Of a DNA stretch of 8,999 bases, positions 1 through 6,223 are shown piece after piece. Origin of the DNA: JAPLYB01 sp964481435 (lineage in GTDB: Archaea; Nanobdellota; Nanobdellia; Pacearchaeales; UBA284); assembly GCA_964481435.1 (NCBI GenBank), contig CAYZTH010000025.1:1-8999 (forward strand), in the 5' to 3' direction. Every line of letters starts with the position of its first letter. Position 1 is the stretch's first letter. Position numbers and translations under genes: made by a program. The notes under the pieces were generated by a model. It had not been told where the DNA came from, ran no database searches, and was given only the letters and a program-made list of their open reading frames with translations.

Positions 1-14
1 GAAAGACGCAATTC

Positions 15-38
15 ATCTGTCAGTTAAAACAGACAGAT
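15..38 (-). terminator. Possible hairpin downstream of the 103-aa gene
   Basis: A 7-bp perfect inverted repeat (ATCTGTC at 15-21, GACAGAT at 32-38) with a 10-base loop lies just past the stop codon of the minus-strand gene ending at 45. On the minus strand the loop holds a short T run (TGTTTT). Archaeal termination depends more on U tracts than on hairpins, so this may be a terminator, an mRNA 3'-end stabiliser or a chance palindrome. The gene to its left is outside the window, so its relation to another transcript is unknown. Confidence 0.3.
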
Positions 39-44
39 TTCTTG

Positions 45-356
45 CTAACCTTTAACTAAATCGCGAATGAATGGCCAATAATCTCTCTTTATTTCGCCAG
101 TTTCATTCCCAAAATTTGCTGCTTGATAACATTCTGGATTCTTACCCACATACTCTGCTTTTCTTCCATGAGTACTAAAAAATGAGCAGTTCGAATAAGC
201 AACCGCTTGTATCCTATCGTCCCCTGTTAAGTATACATGAATTGTGGAATCATCTGATTTGTCGTCTAATCTATGAATTGTTGGTGGTCCTTCAGTTAGA
301 ACAATAATCTTTCTAGGTTCTTGCGTAACCTTGGATAGTGCATTTTTTTTGCCCAT
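45..356 (-). CDS. Hypothetical protein, 103 aa
   Basis: I do not recognise a family. The product is soluble, with no signal peptide or membrane segment. It has a basic N-terminus, a strand-like stretch (KIIVLTEGPP, about residues 16-25), and a middle part rich in alternating hydrophobics (STIHVYLTGDDRIQAVAYSN) that suggests a small beta-containing fold. Two cysteines (in SNCSFF and PECYQ) are present but form no zinc-finger pattern. The ATG start is supported by a palindromic TATA-like box (TTTATAAA, 377-384) centred about 25 bases upstream, as expected for a leaderless archaeal mRNA. It lies downstream of the helicase gene, same strand, 63 bases apart, but with its own putative promoter. Coding status is fairly likely; function is unknown. 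Confidence 0.65.
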   Translation of the reverse strand: MGKKNALSKVTQEPRKIIVLTEGPPTIHRLDDKSDDSTIHVYLTGDDRIQAVAYSNCSFFSTHGRKAEYVGKNPECYQAANFGNETGEIKRDYWPFIRDLVKG

Positions 357-376
357 ATTTCTAGCATATTCAATTG

Positions 377-384
377 TTTATAAA
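377..384 (-). promoter_or_regulatory. TATA box for the 103-aa gene
   Basis: TTTATAAA is centred about 25 bases before the ATG at 356, inside the 63-base gap after the helicase stop codon. The spacing places the transcription start at or next to the start codon, so the mRNA would be leaderless. Confidence 0.45.
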
Positions 385-419
385 CAAGATGGTAATGGAA
401 AATACATTTAGATTTAGAC

Positions 420-2348
420 TCAGACTTGCGCCATCAAAACTCTTATGTCTGGAGAGAGAAGATAAACTTCATCGTCATGACTTCTTAAAGCCCTGTAAAT
501 TCTTTGTAAAAATTCTCTTTTTGACTTGTCCATATACAATTCCATATAGTATTCTGGCCTAGTTTTTTGCAGAATTTTCCAGAATAGTGAACTGATGTTT
601 GGATAGGGATATCTTGTGATGACAATGCTGTTGCATATATTTCCTGGAAAGTCAACTCCCCTGTTGCACTTTGTTGAATAAAGAATGGGCTGCTTGCCTT
701 GCTTGAATTCTTGGATATTTTTGCCTGTTTTATCTTCTTTTTGCAAGGATTTTAATTTTTCTTGAGTCATCATATCTAGATTATATGCTTTTAATTCAGG
801 CTCAGTTGGAAGATCAGAAAAGGCCGTTACATTAACTAAACAAGGTTTCTTAGCTGCTTGAATACATGATTGCAAGGCAAGAAGATATTTCTCCCTAGTT
901 ACAAATCCTTTCTTGAAATTTTCATATTTGCAGGAGAATTCCAGGCCTGTTCTCTGTTTTTTCAGGTTTCCAGGAAGCTGAGTTTCAGCCTCGATTATTT
1001 TAAAGTTTTTCAGGCCAAAAACATCCCTCAAAACTTTTTGAGAGTGTATTGTTCCGGACATCAGGACAAGAATCTTGTTTTTCTCAATAAATTCAGAGAA
1101 TCTTTTTTCTAGATTAATTGTGACTAGTCTAGCGAAGATATCTCTATCTTCTAGTGTGAAGGTCACGTATGTTTCTTCAGACATGTTCTTGAAGGTTCTG
1201 GCAACTTCATCAACATGAAAGCAATAGTTCTCCTCATCGCAGGTTACTTCATCAAGAATATCTGAATCTATGAATATATTAAGTATGTCTTTTATCTTTG
1301 TCTCACTTAATTTCAGAATCTCCTGACTTTCAATTGAGTTATCAATTTTTGGATTATTTAAAAATGAACGAGTTAGAGTTGTCAGTTCATTTATCACTTT
1401 TTCTGTTTTCTCATGCTCTGAAAAAAGAGTTCCAAGGGCATTAAATAACTTGTTTATATTAATTTTCTTTGAATTTGAGAGATTATCCAGGAATTCATCG
1501 CACTCATCTATGACTTCGAGTTCAGTTGCTGGTTTTCTGTCCATGATTGTCTCGAGTTTGTATTTCTCACTGTTAAAGATGAGGACATCTGAATCTATGT
1601 AGGATTGGAACTGATCGCAGTAACCGCAGCCCGGTTTTCTCTGATAAATCCTGAATGTTCTAGAGTTTAGACCATCATACGTCCTTTTCTTCGCTTCTAG
1701 ATTGAGTTCCATCTCTACGGGCAGTATTGGGGACCAGTAGGGGCATAACGGAGCTATCACTCTTCTTGATACCAAGTCCAGGCTTGAAAAGTACTTTGTA
1801 TCAAGATCTGGAATCTTTTTTAGATAATTATAGATTGTTTTTGAGTTCTTATCCTTGATTTCTATTTTACAAGGCAAAAAGGAATTGTCGCAGGATTCAT
1901 CTTGACTTAAGTCAACTGAATAATTCCTTTTATAGTAATTATCTAGCTTAGCATCCTTGCCTTCTATCTCTAGTTCATTTTCTTGAAGAAAGGGGCATGG
2001 GTGATTCTGTCTGCCAGTTATTACCTTTATCTTGAGTTTTTCTCCATCTTTTTTCAGGAGATATTTCTTATTGCTGTAGTCCTCTTCATACTGTTTCTGC
2101 AGAGATTTTACTGGAACAACAATTGATGTCTTTCCGATTTCTTTTGCTAAGTTCAGAGCAATCGCTGACTTTCCAGTGCCACAAACCCCATGGACAAAGA
2201 TGACTTTATTGCCCTCTTCTATTGCTTTAAGAATTTCACGAACTACATCTTCCTGGGATTTTCCATTTGAGAATTTTAGAGGCTCAAGCTTTTTTCCTTG
2301 TTCTTCTACGCTCTCTGTCTCGCCTTTTTTTTCATGAAGTGACCACAT
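420..2348 (-). CDS. XPD/Rad3/DinG-like SF2 DNA helicase, probably Fe-S
   Basis: A 642-aa ATP-dependent helicase of the XPD/Rad3/DinG group, which unwinds DNA 5'-3' in repair or replication. Visible motifs: Walker A GVCGTGKS (54-61); motif Ia region IVVPVKSLQKQY; TGRQNHPC (111-118), matching the GRxNYxC segment that carries the first cluster cysteine in XPD; motif II DECD (281-284, in place of DEAH); motif III MSGT (430-433); motif V region NRGVDFPG (562-569), followed by ITRYPYP; and motif VI QRIYRALRS (615-623). Cysteines between Walker A and motif II (118, 153, 160, 202, 241, 244) can supply a 4Fe-4S cluster, although the spacing is much wider than in classical XPD. Motif VI has Tyr where the family normally has Gly. 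The ATG start fits a TATA-like box about 25 bases upstream. The family is firm; the subgroup (XPD versus DinG) is not. Confidence 0.88.
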   Translation of the reverse strand: MWSLHEKKGETESVEEQGKKLEPLKFSNGKSQEDVVREILKAIEEGNKVIFVHGVCGTGKSAIALNLAKEIGKTSIVVPVKSLQKQYEEDYSNKKYLLKKDGEKLKIKVITGRQNHPCPFLQENELEIEGKDAKLDNYYKRNYSVDLSQDESCDNSFLPCKIEIKDKNSKTIYNYLKKIPDLDTKYFSSLDLVSRRVIAPLCPYWSPILPVEMELNLEAKKRTYDGLNSRTFRIYQRKPGCGYCDQFQSYIDSDVLIFNSEKYKLETIMDRKPATELEVIDECDEFLDNLSNSKKININKLFNALGTLFSEHEKTEKVINELTTLTRSFLNNPKIDNSIESQEILKLSETKIKDILNIFIDSDILDEVTCDEENYCFHVDEVARTFKNMSEETYVTFTLEDRDIFARLVTINLEKRFSEFIEKNKILVLMSGTIHSQKVLRDVFGLKNFKIIEAETQLPGNLKKQRTGLEFSCKYENFKKGFVTREKYLLALQSCIQAAKKPCLVNVTAFSDLPTEPELKAYNLDMMTQEKLKSLQKEDKTGKNIQEFKQGKQPILYSTKCNRGVDFPGNICNSIVITRYPYPNISSLFWKILQKTRPEYYMELYMDKSKREFLQRIYRALRSHDDEVYLLSPDIRVLMAQV

Positions 2349-2369
2349 GATAGTCTTTAAGAAAGTATG

Positions 2370-2377
2370 CTTAAAAG
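2370..2377 (-). promoter_or_regulatory. TATA-like box for the helicase gene
   Basis: On the minus strand CTTTTAAG is centred about 25 bases before the helicase ATG at 2348, in the 47-base gap after the 76-aa gene. Position and AT content fit a leaderless archaeal promoter. The sequence is only TATA-like. Confidence 0.35.
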
Positions 2378-2395
2378 GATTTCTATGATTAAGAA

Positions 2396-2626
2396 TTACC
2401 TTCTATCATAGGGATGGTCTCTTTCATGCATATCACGGATTAAAGTGCGCGTATCAGAATAAGATGTTGGCATACCGGCTTCTCTACGCAATTCAGTCAT
2501 GTCAGGTTCCCAATGAGGTACACTATCTGCTCGACTGGATGTAACTTCCCAGCCAGGGCCCCATGTCCCGCCATGACTCATTACTGGCGCCGAATCTATT
2601 ACTGATGCTTTTTCTGTTGTTCCCAT
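2396..2626 (-). CDS. Small polar hypothetical protein, 76 aa
   Basis: No family recognised. The product is short, polar and probably disordered, with four Trp (HGGTWGPGWE near residues 18-27, and VPHWEPD), many Arg, Asp, His and Pro, and no hydrophobic core, signal or membrane segment. The C-terminus is highly charged (MHERDHPYDRR). It uses CGA, CGT and CGC for Arg and more GGC/GGG/CCC codons than its neighbours, which favour AGA/AGG, and is visibly more GC-rich. This hints at a different origin or a non-coding constraint. The ATG at 2626 lies in an AT-rich stretch that also contains TATA-like CATATAAT, but only about 13 bases away; a better placed CTTAAAAA (2653-2660) sits about 30 bases upstream. 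It may be a genuine small protein or a spurious frame. Confidence 0.5.
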   Translation of the reverse strand: MGTTEKASVIDSAPVMSHGGTWGPGWEVTSSRADSVPHWEPDMTELRREAGMPTSYSDTRTLIRDMHERDHPYDRR

Positions 2627-2696
2627 TTTAATTAAATTATATGAAATTCGACTTTTTAAGATTTGTTGTCATAAAAAAGATGTATAAAAATATTGA

Positions 2697-3914
2697 TTAT
2701 CTTTCTAACCATTCAAGCTCTTCTGGTTCAAGCTTGAGCTCTTCTGAAAAATTCTGTCTCTGGGTTTGATTCCTCATTGAAATCTTCAGATAATCTAAAT
2801 CTTGCATTGCCTGGCGTTTTGAGATATGAATATGTTCTGCTAGTTTCTCTGCAATGACTTTCTTTTTCAATTTTCTTTGATTTGACATCCAAATCTTAAG
2901 GATTCTGGAGGGGGGTTTGTATTTTATATAGGGTAATCTATCTGAATATTTATCTTGCTCTTTTGAAATTGCAATTCCTTGAGTTAACAAGGCAGAGATG
3001 TAAACTAAAAATCTCCAGTGCTGATGCCTGCGAATTCTGCCCTTATAGACATCTGCTAGGCTCAGGATTTCATAGGCTCTCTCAAGTTCCTTGCCCTGAT
3101 AGATTTGAGGGATATTTTCATCTAACCATAAGAAAAAGTCATCAAAATTAAGTTTCTCGACTTGGTCAAAAGCTCCACGAGCTTCCCTAGTTTCAAGAAT
3201 TTTTTTAATTGCTTCGAGAATATTAGTCTCTTTTTCTCTGCTGTCAAGAAATTCAATGTCTTTTTTCTCTATCTTCTTTGTTAATAGGGATGTTGCTTGA
3301 AGATCATTTATTGATGCTCGTGCATCTCCATGTGTTTTCTTGATAAGTTCTTGCAAAGCATCATCAGTGATATTTATCTTCTCTTTTTGTGCAATTGATT
3401 TCAGGATTTTGGTTATATCTGAACCCCATAATGGCTTGAGCTCAATTGAAAGAGATTTTGCTTTTATTTTTCTTAGACTTTCTTGCCAGGGATCATTACA
3501 TATCATGATAATTGGATAGGTTGTGGTTTCAATTAATCTTATAAGTTCTTGAACTCCTCCCCTGTCCTCCTTGCCTGAAATTCCCTCTAGTTCATCAATC
3601 AACATGATCTTGCTTTTAGCAAATAAAGACTGCTGAGAAATTGCTCTGCCTATAACCTCTTGAATCTGATTCTTATTTCTGAAATCAGAGGCATTTAGTT
3701 CTATAATTTCTAAACTAAGTTCGTTTGCAAGCGCATATATCAGAGATGTTTTTCCTGAACCTGGCGGACCTGACAGAAGCATAGCTTTTCTTCGTTGTTT
3801 CTTGAAGTTCTTGATGAAATCAAGAATTTTTGGCTTGAATTCCTCCTGGCCATAGATTTCTGAGGATTTTTTTGGCCTGTATTTTTCTGTCCAAAGCTGT
3901 TCTTCTGATATCAT
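2697..3914 (-). CDS. rfcL: Replication factor C large subunit
   Basis: This is the large subunit of the archaeal clamp loader (one RfcL with four RfcS), which uses ATP to open PCNA and load it at primer-template junctions. From the ATG at 3914 it is 405 aa. Visible: RFC box WTEKYRPK (8-15), Walker A GPPGSGKT (49-56), NASDFRNK, Walker B IMLIDELE (103-110), sensor 1 ICND (138-141), and sensor 2 GDARASINDLQ (196-206). The SRC arginine-finger motif typical of small subunits is absent, as expected for RfcL. The C-terminal collar and tail are short, and I see no QxxLxxFF PCNA-binding box at the end, which reads EELEWLER. A TTG four codons upstream (3926) extends the frame, but the ATG gives the normal N-terminus. 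rfcS lies just upstream on the same strand. Confidence 0.93.
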   Translation of the reverse strand: MISEEQLWTEKYRPKKSSEIYGQEEFKPKILDFIKNFKKQRRKAMLLSGPPGSGKTSLIYALANELSLEIIELNASDFRNKNQIQEVIGRAISQQSLFAKSKIMLIDELEGISGKEDRGGVQELIRLIETTTYPIIMICNDPWQESLRKIKAKSLSIELKPLWGSDITKILKSIAQKEKINITDDALQELIKKTHGDARASINDLQATSLLTKKIEKKDIEFLDSREKETNILEAIKKILETREARGAFDQVEKLNFDDFFLWLDENIPQIYQGKELERAYEILSLADVYKGRIRRHQHWRFLVYISALLTQGIAISKEQDKYSDRLPYIKYKPPSRILKIWMSNQRKLKKKVIAEKLAEHIHISKRQAMQDLDYLKISMRNQTQRQNFSEELKLEPEELEWLER

Positions 3915-3928
3915 TTTTATAAGCAAAC

Positions 3929-3990
3929 AATTTAGGTTTCACAACCTTGTGAAAACAGCTGTTTTCACTGAAACCATTTAGTAATTTAGG
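3929..3990. repeat. Nested palindromes between direct repeats, rfcS-rfcL spacer
   Basis: Almost the whole rfcS-rfcL spacer is symmetrical. A perfect 20-bp palindrome (GTGAAAACAGCTGTTTTCAC, 3949-3968) overlaps an 8-bp-stem hairpin (TTTCACAA 3937-3944 with TTGTGAAA 3947-3954). Both lie within an outer inverted repeat (GGTTTCA 3935-3941, TGAAACC 3969-3975). The block is flanked by two copies of AATTTAGG (3929-3936 and 3983-3990). TTTCAC/GTGAAA therefore recurs in alternating orientation. It could be an operator for a dimeric regulator, a leader or 3'-end RNA structure, or a tiny palindromic insertion with an 8-bp target duplication. The symmetry is seen directly; the role is not known. Confidence 0.7.
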
Positions 3991-3992
3991 AT

Positions 3993-4005
3993 AATAATAT
4001 AAAAA
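3993..4005 (-). promoter_or_regulatory. AT-rich TATA-like tract upstream of rfcL
   Basis: On the minus strand this reads TTTTATATTATTA, directly after the rfcS stop codon. It is the best TATA-like tract upstream of rfcL. It would start transcription around 3970-3975, giving rfcL a leader of about 55-60 bases that contains the nested palindromes, unlike the leaderless pattern elsewhere. Equally, the T-rich strand may serve as the rfcS terminator. Confidence 0.25.
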
Positions 4006-4006
4006 T

Positions 4007-4993
4007 TTATAGCTTCTTCTGCCCTGCGTAGATGAATGATGCTAGCAGAGCTTCAAGCTGTATGAATTCATCAGAGCCTTCTACAAGCCGGAATTCAATC
4101 TCAGCACATCTTTCTGTGAGCAGGATTTTATTTTCTTCGGGGATATTCAGGTTCCAGAGCTCTTGCTGAATCGCTTTAATCATGTCCAGACCACCAAGAC
4201 CTTGTTTCAATAAAGCATCTAGAAGCAAGTTCCTCGCATCTAAAAATTTGCCCTGAATTGCAAGTTCAAGAATTTTCTTTACATTTTCTGGCCTAATTTC
4301 AGATGTGACTTCGTAAATTATCTTCTCAGTTATGTTTTTTGTTATTGAGGATGATGCTTGCAGAAGATTTGTGACTTTTCTTAGGTCTCCTCTTGATAAT
4401 TCATAGACTAAGTCCATTGCCTTATCACTTATGGCAAACTTTTCTTTCTTTGCGATATCATTTATAACTTTAATTACATCTTTTTTCTCCCTCATCCTGA
4501 ATCTAAAGATTGCACATCTTGATTGTATGGGATCAAGAATTTTTGAAGAGTTATTACAGGATAATATAAATCTGCATGTTGTTGTATACTGCTCCATAGT
4601 CCTTCTTAGTGCTTGCTGAGCTTCTTTTGTCAGGGCATCACATTCATCTAAAAGGATTATTTTGAATGGAACATCTCCAAGAGCTTTAGTTCTTGCGAAG
4701 CTTTTGACTTCCTGTCTTATTACATCAATTCCCCTAGCATCTGAAGCATTTAATTCTAAGAAGTTCTCTCTCCATCCTGCTCCAAAGAATTTCTTGGCAA
4801 TTATAACTGCTAGAGTAGTCTTTCCGCTTCCTGCAGGACCTGCAAATAGAAGATGGGGCATATTCCTTGCTTGAACAAAAGCCTGAACCCTTGAGACTAC
4901 ATGCTCATTTCCATCTATGTCTTCAAAGTTCTTTGGCCTGTATTTTTCAGTCCAAATTGCAGAATCTATGCTCTCTTGAATTTCCTTTACCAT
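4007..4993 (-). CDS. rfcS: Replication factor C small subunit
   Basis: This is the small subunit of the clamp loader. It is 328 aa, the usual length for archaeal RfcS. It is an AAA+ ATPase that forms the ring arms gripping primer-template DNA and PCNA. Visible: RFC box WTEKYRPKNFEDIDG (14-28), Walker A GPAGSGKT (52-59), NASDARGID, Walker B LLDECD (114-119), sensor 1 SCNN (145-148), SRC motif with arginine finger (158-160), sensor 2 GDLRKVTNLLQ (202-212), then the collar helices. All catalytic motifs are intact. The ATG start is preceded by TATA-like TTTATAAA about 29 bases upstream. The partner gene rfcL follows on the same strand after 92 bases. No intein is seen. Confidence 0.96.
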   Translation of the reverse strand: MVKEIQESIDSAIWTEKYRPKNFEDIDGNEHVVSRVQAFVQARNMPHLLFAGPAGSGKTTLAVIIAKKFFGAGWRENFLELNASDARGIDVIRQEVKSFARTKALGDVPFKIILLDECDALTKEAQQALRRTMEQYTTTCRFILSCNNSSKILDPIQSRCAIFRFRMREKKDVIKVINDIAKKEKFAISDKAMDLVYELSRGDLRKVTNLLQASSSITKNITEKIIYEVTSEIRPENVKKILELAIQGKFLDARNLLLDALLKQGLGGLDMIKAIQQELWNLNIPEENKILLTERCAEIEFRLVEGSDEFIQLEALLASFIYAGQKKL

Positions 4994-5016
4994 TTTATAA
5001 AATTTAGAACGAGTGT

Positions 5017-5027
5017 TTTTTTATAAA
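5017..5027 (-). promoter_or_regulatory. TATA box for rfcS
   Basis: The minus-strand sequence ATTTATAAAAA is centred about 29 bases before the rfcS ATG at 4993. It closely matches the archaeal TATA consensus and implies a leaderless or near-leaderless mRNA. Confidence 0.5.
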
Positions 5028-5043
5028 TCTTTGCTTGGGGTTT

Positions 5044-5448
5044 TTAGTAAAATCTAGGAGTAGTGTCGCCACTAGTAGGATATTGCCCTGATGAAGATCC
5101 TTGACCCTGATTCTTAGCTAGCTGGGCCCTAAGATCTTTATAACCTACACTTTCTAGGTAAGAAAGAATATGCTCTTCTAAATCTTTATCGGGGTTGCTT
5201 AGCGTTTCAGGTTTACCTGTTAATCTAACTAGAGAAACACTACCTGAATGATCTTGGGTTATGGAGTACAGGTCTGCTATATCAAACCTTACTGTCCTTT
5301 CCCCCTTATTAATAATTATATGACTTAGAGCAATATCCAGCTTACTACTATCTACCTCGGGCCTTCCGCCATAGTCTGTCCTTATCCTACCTTTTATCTC
5401 TTCAGCAGTATCACAGACAGTCTTAATTATTGGCTTATCTTGGAATAA
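5044..5448 (-). CDS. Coding-like frame without ATG/GTG/TTG start, ~134 aa
   Basis: This minus-strand frame is open from just after a TAG (5455-5457) to a TAA (5044-5046). It translates as a credible globular protein: CDTAEEIKGRIRTDYGG, RTVRFDIADLYSITQDHSGSVSLVRLTG, DLEEHILSYLESVGYKDLRAQLAKN, then a polar Gly/Ser/Gln tail ending PRFY. It contains no ATG, GTG or TTG codon at all, and no such codon exists in any frame between it and the upstream stop at 5509. A TATA-like CTTAAAAAG (5472-5480) points to a transcript starting near the TTA codon 5446-5448, one base from TTG. So it is either a gene that has lost its start, a 5'-truncated pseudogene, or a gene using a non-standard start. Family unknown. 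It lies between rfcS and the ATPase-domain-like gene, same strand. Confidence 0.5.
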   Translation of the reverse strand, partial: LFQDKPIIKTVCDTAEEIKGRIRTDYGGRPEVDSSKLDIALSHIIINKGERTVRFDIADLYSITQDHSGSVSLVRLTGKPETLSNPDKDLEEHILSYLESVGYKDLRAQLAKNQGQGSSSGQYPTSGDTTPRFY

Positions 5449-5471
5449 CCTTTTCTATTAAGATATTCCTG

Positions 5472-5480
5472 CTTTTTAAG
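5472..5480 (-). promoter_or_regulatory. TATA-like box before the start-less frame
   Basis: Minus-strand CTTAAAAAG lies about 28 bases before the TTA codon that would be the natural leaderless start of the frame ending at 5044. It supports transcription of that frame but is only a short AT-rich match. Confidence 0.3.
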
Positions 5481-5508
5481 GATTATTGTTATTTGGTGAT
5501 TACTCGGA

Positions 5509-6102
5509 TTATTTCTTCACAATCACAAATCTTGGTGTTGAAAAATCTGAGGTTACTGCTGTTATTGCAAGATTATTGACTTGGCATCTGAAAACAGGCT
5601 GAGAAATAGGCTGCTGTGCTCTAAAAGAGAATTTATGAATTATGCTTTTTATTTCTTCTTCTGCAAGAAAAATATTTGTCTGGACAAATTGATTATTTTT
5701 TGTTATTTTAACAGGGAGCTTAGGACCATCGCACTGAATTAAAGTAACTTGGGAATCTGTGACAAATTCATTTAATCTGGACATATCAAAGAAATTCACG
5801 TCCTTAAATGAAGGGACTTTTGGGATGGGGGCAAATTTTTTAGGCACTGGAATCTGAAGAACTGGCTTAGCAGAGATTAAAACCGGCATCGGGACTTGGA
5901 GTTGCTTTACTTGAAGAGCTTGAATCTGCTCAGCCCCATTTTCCAGGGATTCGAGAGGCTCTTCAATATTTAAATATAAATTTGATTTCTCTTTTTCTTT
6001 TCTTTTCTGTATTGGATGGTGGGCAGGATGTTTTCTTGCTTCTAAAATTTTTTCAAAGAAATCTTCTACAAATTCTTTTGAGAGAGGTATTTCATATGCC
6101 AT
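5509..6102 (-). CDS. Stand-alone secretion-ATPase N-terminal-domain-like protein
   Basis: 197 aa. The C-terminal half (about 106-197) resembles the N-terminal domain of TadA/VirB11/FlaI-type secretion, pilus or archaellum ATPases. It has SRLNEFVTDSQVTLIQCDGPKLPVKI (short helix, then the 'V..I...GP..V' strand pair), a helix AEEEIKSIIHKF, QQPISQPVFRCQVNNLAITAV (cf. 'rPi.da.l..g.Ri.av'), and PRFVIVKK (cf. 'F.IRK'). The protein stops exactly where the ATPase core would begin, so it has no Walker motifs. The N-terminal half has a charged helix (1-25), a basic His-containing stretch (24-38) and a Pro/Val-rich linker (70-97). It may regulate or cap a full ATPase encoded elsewhere, or be a detached paralogue. 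The resemblance is my recognition by eye and is moderately secure; the role is inferred. Confidence 0.6.
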   Translation of the reverse strand: MAYEIPLSKEFVEDFFEKILEARKHPAHHPIQKRKEKEKSNLYLNIEEPLESLENGAEQIQALQVKQLQVPMPVLISAKPVLQIPVPKKFAPIPKVPSFKDVNFFDMSRLNEFVTDSQVTLIQCDGPKLPVKITKNNQFVQTNIFLAEEEIKSIIHKFSFRAQQPISQPVFRCQVNNLAITAVTSDFSTPRFVIVKK

Positions 6103-6168
6103 GATTAATATTTTTTATAAAGGATTGTTTAAAGATTTATTTATGAGAGCGAAGTAATTTCTTCCAGC

Positions 6169-6185
6169 GTCAGTTGAGCACTGAC
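6169..6185. terminator. Hairpin in the 6103-6223 spacer
   Basis: GTCAGT (6169-6174) and ACTGAC (6180-6185) form a perfect 6-bp stem with loop TGAGC, between the coiled-coil gene and the ATPase-domain-like gene. On the minus strand it lies 38 bases past the upstream gene's stop, so it may mark a 3' end. A T-rich run follows only on the plus strand (ACTTTTGTTT), where no gene needs termination. A role as a small structured RNA or protein site is equally possible. Confidence 0.3.
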
Positions 6186-6223
6186 TTTTGTTTAGAGCAG
6201 TTTTAACTTTAATCTTATGGAAG

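Noticed and set aside
3924..3926. TTG start for rfcL, four codons upstream of the chosen ATG
   Set aside because: The ATG at 3914 gives the normal short N-terminus before WTEKYRPK; the extra residues have no family match.
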